Made by a program: the position numbers and the translations under genes
Notes under the pieces: generated by a model
What the model saw: the letters and a program-made list of their open reading frames with translations, nothing else
What the model was told of the DNA's origin: nothing
The model's database searches: none
In this document: one piece after another, positions 1 to 6,095 of the stretch
How the letters are laid out: each line of letters starts with the position of its first letter
Numbering within the stretch: the first letter of the stretch is position 1
Assembly (NCBI GenBank): GCA_026397695.1
Contig: JAPLUJ010000185.1
Span: 1-7,331, forward strand
Origin: Verrucomicrobiota bacterium
Lineage (GTDB): Bacteria > Verrucomicrobiota > Verrucomicrobiia > Verrucomicrobiales > Akkermansiaceae
Reading direction: 5' to 3'
DNA: 7,331 nt

Positions 1-1
1 A

Positions 2-85
2 CCCGCCATTCCGTTGTCAGACGGCCTGGCCGCCGCCTATCAGGACTTTCAGACCTCCATCGCCAGCGGCGGCGCGAGGTTGTGA
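2..85 (+). CDS. C-terminal end of a sugar-nucleotide epimerase/reductase, probably GDP-L-fucose synthase (5' end outside window)
   Basis: The first frame open from the window edge gives 27 residues ending at a TGA at 83-85. They include the string PLSDGLAAAYQDF. This resembles the C-terminal helix of GDP-L-fucose synthase and related extended SDR epimerases, where an I/P-x-L-x-x-GL-x-x-x-Y-x-x-F pattern follows the substrate domain. The family uses NADPH to convert GDP-4-keto-6-deoxymannose to GDP-L-fucose in the cytosol, the step after Gmd, and the next gene is gmd. The identification rests on one short motif plus this context. It could be another NAD-dependent sugar epimerase. The Rossmann and YxxxK regions are outside the window, so the gene symbol is left blank. 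Confidence 0.5.
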   Translation, partial: PAIPLSDGLAAAYQDFQTSIASGGARL

Positions 86-202
86 GCGGAAAGCAAGGTG
101 GCGCGCACTCGTCGAGAGCGCATGCCAATGATCAGCCAACACCCAGCCCAAGCCAAGCCCGGCCGTCTTCTTTTGAGCCACCCATGGTCGCCCCATTGCC
201 CT

Positions 203-221
203 GCGGCCTCATCGAGGCCGC
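203..221. repeat. Perfect inverted repeat (hairpin) in the spacer before gmd
   Basis: GCGGCCTC at 203-210 and GAGGCCGC at 214-221 are perfect reverse complements around the loop ATC, giving an 8-bp GC-rich stem that a T-G wobble (202/222) could extend. It lies in the 190-bp non-coding spacer 86-275. No T-tract follows, so it is not a classical intrinsic terminator. It could attenuate or stabilise transcripts between the upstream gene and gmd, or be a protein site. I see no convincing promoter or gene in the rest of the spacer. Confidence 0.5.
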
Positions 222-275
222 GCTACCTGTTTGGCATCGAGGCGTCTCTAACGAAGCACCCCTGACCTCACCCAC

Positions 276-1394
276 ATGAAACGCGCACTCATCACCGGCA
301 TCACCGGACAAGACGGTTCCTATCTGGCGGAACTGCTCCTAGAAAAAGGCTATGAAGTCCATGGCATCAAACGCCGTGCCTCGCTCTTCAACACCCAGCG
401 TGTTGATCACATCTATGAGGATCCGCATGTGGAAAATTCACGCTTCCGCCTGCACTACGGAGATCTCACTGATAGTTCCAACCTGACCCGCATCCTCAGC
501 GAAGTGAGACCCGACGAAGTCTATAACCTCGGCGCGCAATCGCACGTTGCCGTGTCCTTCGAGGTGCCGGAATACACGGCGGATGTCGATGCCCTCGGCA
601 CGCTGCGCCTGCTCGAAGCCATCCGTTTCCTCGGACTCGAAAAGAAGACCCGTTTCTATCAGGCATCCACCTCCGAACTCTACGGCCTCGTGCAGGAAAT
701 CCCGCAGACGGAAACCACGCCGTTCCATCCGCGTTCGCCCTACGCGGTGGCCAAGATGTATGCCTACTGGATCACTGTGAACTACCGCGAGGCCTATGGC
801 ATGTATGCCTGTAACGGCATCCTCTTCAACCATGAGTCCGCACGCCGCGGTGAAACCTTCGTGACCCGCAAGATCACCCGCGGCCTCGCCAACATCGCCC
901 AAGGCCTCGAACCCTGCCTGTTCCTCGGCAATCTGGATGCCCTGCGCGACTGGGGCCATGCCCGCGATTACGTCCGCATGCAATGGATGATGCTCCAACA
1001 GGAACAACCAGAGGATTTCGTCATCGCCACCGGCCAGCAAATCTCGGTCCGCGAATTCGTCCGCATGGCCGCAATGGAAGCCGGCATCAATGTGGCATTC
1101 AGCGGCAGCGGCCTGGATGAAACCGCCACCGTGATTTCCGTGTTAGATCCCTCCAAGGCCCCGGCCGTCACCGCCGGCGATGTGATCGTGCGGGTTGACC
1201 CGCGCTACTTCCGCCCCGCCGAAGTCGCGAACCTGTTAGGAGATCCCTCCAAGGCCATCGCCAAACTCGGCTGGCGGCCCGAAATCACCGTCCAGCAAAT
1301 GTGCGCCGAGATGGTCGCCTTCGACCTCGACGAAGTCAAACGCCACGCGCTCCTCAAATCCCACGGCCATCATGTCTGCGTGCCCAAGGAATAG
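276..1394 (+). CDS. gmd: GDP-mannose 4,6-dehydratase
   Basis: This cytosolic extended-SDR enzyme converts GDP-D-mannose to GDP-4-keto-6-deoxy-D-mannose, the entry step to GDP-L-fucose and related deoxysugars. The 372-residue protein is the usual family length and complete. The dinucleotide-binding motif [10 protein letters not shown] is at residues 8-17, followed by the family string [13 protein letters not shown] near 33-45. The catalytic set is T132 and E134 (STSELYG) with Y156 and K160 (YAVAK). [16 protein letters not shown] (185-200) and [10 protein letters not shown] (308-317) are hallmark substrate and tetramer-contact segments. The ATG at 276 is placed so that the protein starts directly before the Rossmann strand, as in homologues. 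No Shine-Dalgarno sequence is visible. A near-repeat within the gene (about 1141-1160 and 1234-1256) encodes two similar L-(G)-DPSKA stretches. The probable reductase partner lies upstream. Confidence 0.97.
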   Translation: MKRALITGITGQDGSYLAELLLEKGYEVHGIKRRASLFNTQRVDHIYEDPHVENSRFRLHYGDLTDSSNLTRILSEVRPDEVYNLGAQSHVAVSFEVPEYTADVDALGTLRLLEAIRFLGLEKKTRFYQASTSELYGLVQEIPQTETTPFHPRSPYAVAKMYAYWITVNYREAYGMYACNGILFNHESARRGETFVTRKITRGLANIAQGLEPCLFLGNLDALRDWGHARDYVRMQWMMLQQEQPEDFVIATGQQISVREFVRMAAMEAGINVAFSGSGLDETATVISVLDPSKAPAVTAGDVIVRVDPRYFRPAEVANLLGDPSKAIAKLGWRPEITVQQMCAEMVAFDLDEVKRHALLKSHGHHVCVPKE

Positions 1395-1435
1395 CCGGGA
1401 AGCAGGATGCGGGTAAATTCCGCGTATTTTAATGG

Positions 1436-1448
1436 ACAGGAAACCTGT
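1436..1448. promoter_or_regulatory. Small palindrome upstream of the antitoxin gene, possible autoregulatory operator
   Basis: ACAGG (1436-1440) and CCTGT (1444-1448) form a perfect inverted repeat around AAA, 18 bp before the antitoxin ATG. YefM-type antitoxins bind palindromes in their own promoter, so the location fits an operator. An AT-rich stretch just upstream (TATTTTAAT, 1425-1433) could be a -10 element, but no good -35 hexamer is seen. The arms are only 5 bp, so chance is possible. The sequence is not the TGTACA core known from the E. coli yefM operator. Confidence 0.3.
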
Positions 1449-1466
1449 GCGGTGGTTGATTGAGCC

Positions 1467-1742
1467 ATGACCACGATTTCCTACACCGAAGCCCGTGACC
1501 GTTTGGCCAGCGTCTGGGATCAAGCCGTCTCATCGCGCGAACCCGTGGTGATCGATCGGCGTGGCCATGAATCCGTGGTGCTGGTGCCCGCTGGCGAGTG
1601 GCGCGGGATGGTGGAAACCGCCCATCTCCTGCGCTCGCCCGCCAATGCCCGGCGCTTGCTCGGCGCATTGAACCGTCTGGATCAGGGGAAGGGCCGGCAA
1701 CTCACCTTGGAGGCTTTGGCCGCCAAAACCGGAATCGCATGA
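1467..1742 (+). CDS. yefM: YefM-family (Phd/YefM) type II antitoxin
   Basis: The 91-residue protein is predicted to bind and neutralise the toxin encoded immediately downstream and to repress its own operon. The N-terminus (MTTISYTEAR, residues 1-10) matches the DNA-binding start of YefM proteins, including R10. A hydrophobic beta strand, PVVIDRRGHESVVLVP, spans about 26-41. The segment LLRSPANARRL (54-64) is close to the E. coli YefM sequence I recall and joins the globular domain to the toxin-wrapping tail. The tail here is slightly longer than in E. coli (91 against 83 residues). Its stop codon overlaps the toxin start as ATGA. It sits 72 bp after gmd, inside a polysaccharide gene cluster. 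Confidence 0.93.
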   Translation: MTTISYTEARDRLASVWDQAVSSREPVVIDRRGHESVVLVPAGEWRGMVETAHLLRSPANARRLLGALNRLDQGKGRQLTLEALAAKTGIA

Positions 1743-2008
1743 AACCTGAGTCGCGGAGTCTGGTTTTCGACCGCGATTTTCTCGAGGATCTGGGGTGCTG
1801 GGTCGCTACGGATCGGAAAACCGCCTTGCGTGTTCTGGAATTGATAGATGCCATTCGCCGCGATCCATTCCATGGCATCGGCAAACCCGAACCACTGCGC
1901 CACCTGGGACCCGGTGTCTGGTCGCGGCGAATCACTCAGGAACACCGCTTGGTCTATCAAGTGAAGGATGATCGCATCCTCTTCGCCCAGGCGCGCTATC
2001 ATTATTGA
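1739..2008 (+). CDS. yoeB: YoeB-family mRNA interferase toxin (Txe/YoeB)
   Basis: This 89-residue RelE-fold toxin would cleave mRNA in the ribosomal A site when freed from its antitoxin. The ATG at 1739 overlaps the antitoxin stop (ATGA, 4 bp) and gives the usual YoeB length. An upstream in-frame start at 1598 would lie inside the antitoxin gene and is rejected. Diagnostic segments are DPFHGIGKPEPL (42-53), WSRRITQEHRLVY (61-73) and the terminal ARYHY (85-89). The residues equivalent to E. coli YoeB E46, R65, H83 and Y84 are E51, R70, H88 and Y89, so the active site appears intact. The N-terminus is a few residues longer than in E. coli. The next gene starts 10 bp after its stop, so read-through from the toxin-antitoxin promoter is likely. 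Confidence 0.95.
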   Translation: MKPESRSLVFDRDFLEDLGCWVATDRKTALRVLELIDAIRRDPFHGIGKPEPLRHLGPGVWSRRITQEHRLVYQVKDDRILFAQARYHY

Positions 2009-2018
2009 TTAACATATC

Positions 2019-3101
2019 ATGAAAAAAGTCTTTGTCTCCGGGTGTTATGATATCCTGCACGCCGGCCACCTCCAGTTTTTCGAGGAGGCGCGGGCGCACG
2101 GCGATTATCTCATCGTTGCCTTTGCTTCCGCCGAGGTGTTATGGCATCACAAGCACCGCAAGCCATCGATCCCCGACGACCATAAACGCGCCTTGCTGCA
2201 AGGCCTGCGCATGGTTGACGAGGTGATCATCACCCATGGCCACAAGGAAGGCTTGGACTTCGAAGAGGATTTCCTGCGCATCCAACCGGACTATCTAATA
2301 GTTACCGAGGACGATCAATACGGCCAGGTCAAACAAGCACTCTGTGATCTAACCGGCACCCAATACACCGTCCTGCCCAAAACCCCGCCGCACTTCGAAC
2401 CGGTCTCCACCAGCTCGATTGTCCGCTGGGTCCAGGCACCCACCGAGGCCCCCCTGCGCGTCGATTTGGCCGGCGGCTGGCTCGACGTCCCGCGGTTCTC
2501 CCGACCCGGCGAATTCGTGGTCAACTGCGCCATTTCCCCGCTCGTTTCGCTGCGTGAATGGCCCTACGAAAAACAATCCGGCCTCGGTGGCAGTGGTGCA
2601 TGGGCGCTGCTCAACGGCCGCGATGGCTTCCAGTCGGAAATCGCCCTCGGCGTCGGTTGGCAAGACCCCGCCGTCATCCGCGAAACCGGTCTTTGCGTCT
2701 GGCGCTCCGGTAATTGGCCGGTGCTCGATTTCAAACAGAACGGCGATTTTCTAACCGGCAGGATGGCGGTTTATTGGACCGGCATCCAGCATGACACTCC
2801 GGGTGTCGTCAATCACCTGCGGGACTATGACCGCATCGCACACAGCGCCCGCATCGCGCGCGAGGGCGTCCTGCATGCAGACATCCGGCAGCTTGCCGAA
2901 GGTGTGGATCTCTATCACACCACCCAGCTTGATGAAGGCATGGTGCCGCTGCCGGAGATTCCCGCTGCCATCACACGCAAATACTGCGGCGGCGGTTACG
3001 GCGGCTACGCACTCTATCTCTTCAACGATCCCGCGTACCGCGACATGGCCGTCGCCACCACCCCGGAACTCCGCGCCGTCGAACCGTTTTGCCGGGTCTA
3101 A
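2019..3101 (+). CDS. Two-domain sugar-activation protein: HxGH nucleotidyltransferase fused to a shortened fucokinase-like GHMP kinase domain
   Basis: Residues 1 to about 140 form a cytidylyltransferase-like Rossmann domain of the RfaE/HldE C-terminal or TagD type. The N-terminus has GCYDILHAGH with the HxGH motif at H14-H17. PDYLIVTEDD (90-99) and STSSIVRW (130-137, the ISTTxIR-type motif) follow. Residues from about 144 resemble the GHMP kinase domain of L-fucokinase and heptose kinase HddA. APLRVDLAGGWLDVP (144-158) matches motif 1 and QSGLGGSGA (186-194) the phosphate loop. GWQD (213-216) and VYWTGIQ (251-257) match fucokinase-specific segments, and CGGGYGGYALYLF (323-335) motif 3. The kinase half is only about 217 residues, against roughly 330 or more in full relatives, with much of the stretch between motifs 1 and 2 missing. 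By inference it may phosphorylate and activate a sugar to an NDP-sugar; substrate and nucleotide are unknown. The kinase half could instead be inactive or only bind sugar. Confidence 0.8.
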   Translation: MKKVFVSGCYDILHAGHLQFFEEARAHGDYLIVAFASAEVLWHHKHRKPSIPDDHKRALLQGLRMVDEVIITHGHKEGLDFEEDFLRIQPDYLIVTEDDQYGQVKQALCDLTGTQYTVLPKTPPHFEPVSTSSIVRWVQAPTEAPLRVDLAGGWLDVPRFSRPGEFVVNCAISPLVSLREWPYEKQSGLGGSGAWALLNGRDGFQSEIALGVGWQDPAVIRETGLCVWRSGNWPVLDFKQNGDFLTGRMAVYWTGIQHDTPGVVNHLRDYDRIAHSARIAREGVLHADIRQLAEGVDLYHTTQLDEGMVPLPEIPAAITRKYCGGGYGGYALYLFNDPAYRDMAVATTPELRAVEPFCRV

Positions 3102-3119
3102 CACCCCGCTCGCCGCGCC

Positions 3120-3878
3120 ATGCTCACCATCCCCGTCATCGGCCTGCCCATCGCCGCGACCGACTACGCCGGAGCTGTGACCTGGATTCTCGAACATGCC
3201 ACCATGGCGGACCGCGCCTACGCCGTGGCAGCCGCCAACACACATGTCGCCGCGCTCGCCCGCCACGATCCGTCATTCGGAGAATCGATGCGCCACTTCG
3301 ATCTGATTTGTCCCGACGGCATGCCGCTCGTCTGGGCGCTCAACTCCCGGTTGCCGCCAGGTGAAAAACTCACGGATCGCGTTTACGGTCCCACCCTGAT
3401 GCTGGAAACACTCAAGGCCACCCAGGATCACCACGAGTTCCGCCACTTCCTGTTAGGTGGCAAGGCGTCCACCCTCGAAACCCTCACCCGCTCCTTCGCC
3501 ACCCGCTTCCCCGGAGTCATCATCGCAGACACCCACGCCCCCCCCTTCGGCGATTGGCCAGCCGACGAGTTTGACCGCGTCCGCGAAAAAATCCGCGCGG
3601 CCCGCGCCAACCTGATTTGGGTCGGTCTCGGCTGCCCGAAACAGGAACACTGGATCGCCCGCTACAAGGACCGCCTGCCGCCCGGCGTCTATTTCGGCAT
3701 CGGCGCTGCGTTCGCCTTCCACGCCGGCGAGGTCAAGCAATCGCCAGCCGTCCTCCAGCGGTTAGGCCTCGAATGGGCCTACCGTCTCACCATGGAACCC
3801 CGCCGCCTCTGCAAACGCTACTTTACTTATAACTCGCTCTTCCTTTACCATTTGTTGCGCGACCGCTTCAGACCATGA
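3120..3878 (+). CDS. WecG/TagA/CpsF family glycosyltransferase (GT26)
   Basis: Enzymes of this family transfer a sugar from an NDP-sugar to a polyprenyl-linked acceptor at the cytoplasmic membrane face, early in teichoic acid, enterobacterial common antigen or exopolysaccharide assembly. The 252-residue length is typical. Visible motifs are [10 protein letters not shown] (38-47), [11 protein letters not shown] (64-74) with the likely catalytic base D66, and DRVYGPTLM (86-94). [12 protein letters not shown] (169-180), [16 protein letters not shown] (188-203) and [16 protein letters not shown] (215-230) complete the domain. The basic and aromatic C-terminus (about 228-252) corresponds to the membrane-binding appendage described for TagA. 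No transmembrane helix is seen. It starts 18 bp after the fusion gene and its stop overlaps the next start by 4 bp, so translation of the two is probably coupled. Donor and acceptor cannot be read from the sequence; a hexosamine or hexosaminuronic acid donor is typical of the family. Confidence 0.93.
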   Translation: MLTIPVIGLPIAATDYAGAVTWILEHATMADRAYAVAAANTHVAALARHDPSFGESMRHFDLICPDGMPLVWALNSRLPPGEKLTDRVYGPTLMLETLKATQDHHEFRHFLLGGKASTLETLTRSFATRFPGVIIADTHAPPFGDWPADEFDRVREKIRAARANLIWVGLGCPKQEHWIARYKDRLPPGVYFGIGAAFAFHAGEVKQSPAVLQRLGLEWAYRLTMEPRRLCKRYFTYNSLFLYHLLRDRFRP

Positions 3879-5263
3879 AAATAACTTCCATCTGCTGCCT
3901 CGGCGGCGGCTACGTCGGCGGCCCCACCATGGCGATGATCGCCGCCAAATGTCCTGACATCCAAGTCACCGTTGCCGACACGAACGGTGATCGGATCGAC
4001 GCCTGGAACTCGGATAGCCTGCCCGTCTATGAACCCGGCCTCCACGCGGTGGTCACCTCCGCCCGCGGCCGAAACCTGCACTTCACGACCGATATCCGCG
4101 CCGCCATCATCTCCGCGGAACTGATCTTTGTTTCCGTCGGCACCCCGACCAAGTCCTACGGCATCGGTGCCGGACGCGCGGCGGACCTGCGCTACATCGA
4201 GGCCGCCGCGCGCTTGATCGCCGAGGTTTCCAAGGGCCACAAAATCATCGTCGAAAAAAGCACCATCCCGGTGAAAACCGCCAGTGCCATCAAGACGATC
4301 CTTGCCGCGAATTCCTCGAGCAAAGCCACCTTCGAGGTGCTTTCCAATCCGGAATTCCTCGCGGAAGGCACCGCCGTCGCCGATTTGGAAAACCCGGACC
4401 GCATCCTCATCGGCGGTGAAATCACCCCGGGCGGCAATGCCGCCGTCGAGGCGCTGGCTGCCATCTACGCCCGCTGGATTCCCCGCGATAACATTATAAC
4501 CACCAGCCTGTGGTCCTCCGAACTTTCCAAACTGGTCGCCAACGCGTTCCTCGCCCAGCGCATTTCCTCTATCAATTCTATCTCCGCACTCTGCGAAACC
4601 ACCGGCGCTGATATCGGAGAGGTCGCCCGTGCCATCGGAATGGACTCGCGCATAGGCCCGAAATTTCTCAACGCCTCGGTCGGTTTCGGCGGTTCGTGCT
4701 TCCAAAAGGATCTGCTCAATCTCGTCTATCTTTGCGAATCCTTCCATCTCCCCCACGTCGCCGAATATTGGCGGCAAGTCGTCCATCTCAACGATTGGCA
4801 GAAGTCCCGCTTCACGGAAAAAATTGTCCGTGCGCTCTTCAACACGGTGATCGGCAAGCGCATCGCCATTCTCGGCTTCGCTTTCAAGAAAAACACCAAC
4901 GACACCCGGGAATCCCCCGCCATCTACGTCTGCCGCGATCTCCTCCGGGAACACGCCTGCCTCGCCATTTACGACCCGCGTGTCGATCCCAATACCATCC
5001 GCCGCGACCTCATGCATGCGGGCGTGCCGGCGGATCTCCTCACCTCGAACCTCGAAATCTGCTCCGATCCCTACGCCGCAACCACCGGTGCCCACGCGCT
5101 TGCCGTGCTCACCGAGTGGGATGAATTCCGCACCCTCGACCTGCCCCGCATACATGATCTCATGCTCAAACCCGCCTTCGTTTTCGACGGCCGCGCCGTG
5201 CTCCCCGCCCGGGCTCTCAAAACCCACGGCTTCGATGCCTTCGTCATTGGTAAAGGTGACTGA
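3875..5263 (+). CDS. ugd: UDP-glucose 6-dehydrogenase, animal/plant-type
   Basis: The enzyme oxidises UDP-glucose to UDP-glucuronate with two NAD+ in the cytosol, supplying a uronic acid donor for polysaccharides. The 462-residue protein has the N-terminal NAD domain ([11 protein letters not shown], 8-18), EKST (127-130), NPEFLAEG (158-165), [12 protein letters not shown] (214-225) and the active-site loop [10 protein letters not shown] (270-279). C275 is the expected thiohemiacetal nucleophile. K219, N223 and D279 match human K220, N224 and D280 as I recall them. The C-terminal UDP-binding domain includes [17 protein letters not shown] (332-348). [25 protein letters not shown] and [16 protein letters not shown] resemble metazoan and plant UGDH far more than the short E. 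coli Ugd type. It lacks the lysine-rich C-terminal extension of animal enzymes. The start overlaps the GT26 stop (ATGA). A long antisense frame (3845-5332) is a codon-bias shadow. Confidence 0.96.
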   Translation: MKITSICCLGGGYVGGPTMAMIAAKCPDIQVTVADTNGDRIDAWNSDSLPVYEPGLHAVVTSARGRNLHFTTDIRAAIISAELIFVSVGTPTKSYGIGAGRAADLRYIEAAARLIAEVSKGHKIIVEKSTIPVKTASAIKTILAANSSSKATFEVLSNPEFLAEGTAVADLENPDRILIGGEITPGGNAAVEALAAIYARWIPRDNIITTSLWSSELSKLVANAFLAQRISSINSISALCETTGADIGEVARAIGMDSRIGPKFLNASVGFGGSCFQKDLLNLVYLCESFHLPHVAEYWRQVVHLNDWQKSRFTEKIVRALFNTVIGKRIAILGFAFKKNTNDTRESPAIYVCRDLLREHACLAIYDPRVDPNTIRRDLMHAGVPADLLTSNLEICSDPYAATTGAHALAVLTEWDEFRTLDLPRIHDLMLKPAFVFDGRAVLPARALKTHGFDAFVIGKGD

Positions 5264-5360
5264 GAAGAAGCGGAAGGCCCGCAAGTGAATGGCGCGTTGA
5301 TTCTCGGACCTGCAGACATTATATTTTTTCATCGTCCGGACATCTGCTCACCCCTTTAAC

Positions 5361-5444
5361 TTCTAACTTCTAACTTCTAACTTCCAGCTTCCAACTTCCA
5401 ACTTCCAACTTCTAACTTCTAGCTTATAGCTTATAACTCCTAAC
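5361..5444. repeat. Heptanucleotide tandem repeat, 12 units of consensus TTCYAAC
   Basis: Twelve uninterrupted 7-bp units run from 5361 to 5444, with a degenerate thirteenth (CTTTAAC) at 5354-5360. Units 1-3 and 8 are TTCTAAC, units 5-7 TTCCAAC and unit 4 TTCCAGC. The last four are TTCTAGC, TTATAGC, TTATAAC and TCCTAAC. Neighbouring units tend to be identical, as expected from local duplication with drift. The array fills much of the non-coding interval 5264-5489 between ugd and cysC and is far more AT-rich than the genes around it. The TTCTAAC units carry stop triplets in the plus-strand frames, so the array is not coding. I see no clear promoter or terminator in the remainder of the interval, which ends in a pyrimidine-rich run before cysC. 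Confidence 0.95.
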
Positions 5445-5489
5445 GTATCATATCTTCTCTTCCGTCTTGTGTCTTCCGTCCCATTCCCC

Positions 5490-6080
5490 ATGCACATTCA
5501 TCCCGAATTCCACCGCTTTCTCCACCGCCGGGACAAGGAATCCCTACTCGACCAGCGAGGCATCGTCGTCTGGTTGTTTGGACTCTCGGGTTCCGGCAAA
5601 TCCAGCATCGCCAACGCCGTGGAACGCGTCCTTCACCAACAAGGCCGCTTCACCACCATCCTCGATGGCGACAACCTGCGCACCGGCCTCAATGCCAACC
5701 TCGGGTTCACCGACCAGGACCGCATGGAAAATATCCGCCGCATCGCGGAAACCGCGAAAATCTTCGTTTCCCAAGGCATCATCACCTTGGTCTCCGCCAT
5801 CACCCCGCGTGGCGAACTCCGTGACCTCGCCCGCGGCCTGCTCGGTGCCGATCTCTTCGAGGTCTATGTCCAAGCCAGCTACGAAACTTGCGAAAAACGC
5901 GATGTCAAAGGACTCTATGCCAAAGCCGCCCGTGGCGAAATCCAACACTTCACCGGCAAGGACGACTCCTTCGAACCCCCTCAATGTCCCGATCTCGTTC
6001 TGGACACCGAAACCACCACCGTCGAAGACGCGGCCTTCGAACTACTCGAAGCCATCCGCGAGCGCATCACGCCCATCTAA
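5490..6080 (+). CDS. cysC: Adenylyl-sulfate (APS) kinase
   Basis: CysC phosphorylates APS with ATP to PAPS, the activated sulfate used by sulfotransferases or reduced for cysteine synthesis. The 196-residue protein is family length. The Walker A loop GLSGSGKSS is at 31-39. LDGDNLRTGLN (58-68) and GFTDQDRMENIRRIAETAKIF (72-92, split by the APS lid) follow. The C-terminal KGLYAKAARGEI (140-151) and FTGKDDSFEPP (154-164) complete the fold. In the usual ISPYR-type motif the serine that is phosphorylated in E. coli CysC is a threonine here (AITPR, T105). I chose the ATG at 5490 because homologous CysC proteins begin close to the HPEFHRFL-type segment. A GTG at 5469 would add seven residues with no family support. 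Tandem TAA TAA stops end the gene, and cysD starts 15 bp later. Confidence 0.95.
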   Translation: MHIHPEFHRFLHRRDKESLLDQRGIVVWLFGLSGSGKSSIANAVERVLHQQGRFTTILDGDNLRTGLNANLGFTDQDRMENIRRIAETAKIFVSQGIITLVSAITPRGELRDLARGLLGADLFEVYVQASYETCEKRDVKGLYAKAARGEIQHFTGKDDSFEPPQCPDLVLDTETTTVEDAAFELLEAIRERITPI

Positions 6081-6095
6081 TAAGTTACCCCTGCC

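Noticed and set aside
82..279. 65-codon open frame starting at GTG in the spacer before gmd and overlapping it by ATGA
   Set aside because: The product is a low-complexity Pro/Ser/Ala sequence with no recognisable motif, and a GTG start overlaps the upstream stop. The frame also contains the hairpin. It is better explained as non-coding spacer.
438..1040. 200-codon minus-strand frame opposite gmd
   Set aside because: Shadow of gmd codon bias; no motif and no plausible start context.
1598..2008. Longer (136-codon) version of the toxin gene
   Set aside because: The extra 47 residues overlap the antitoxin in another frame and have no counterpart in YoeB proteins; the ATG at 1739 gives the family length and the usual ATGA coupling.
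3845..5332. 495-codon open frame on the minus strand, antisense to ugd
   Set aside because: Its sequence is Gly/Asp/Glu-rich and featureless, as expected from the complement of GC3-biased codons, and it lies opposite a fully supported UDP-glucose dehydrogenase.
5264..5350. Possible intrinsic terminator after ugd (short GCGG/CCGC stem near 5271 and a T-run at 5324-5329)
   Set aside because: The stem is only about 4 bp and is separated from the T-run by some 40 bp, so the parts do not form a standard terminator. The GCAGA/TCTGC pair (5312-5316, 5343-5347) is also too short and far apart.
5469..5489. GTG start extending cysC by seven residues
   Set aside because: The added residues lie in a pyrimidine-rich leader with no family support; the ATG at 5490 directly precedes the conserved N-terminal HPEFHRFL segment.
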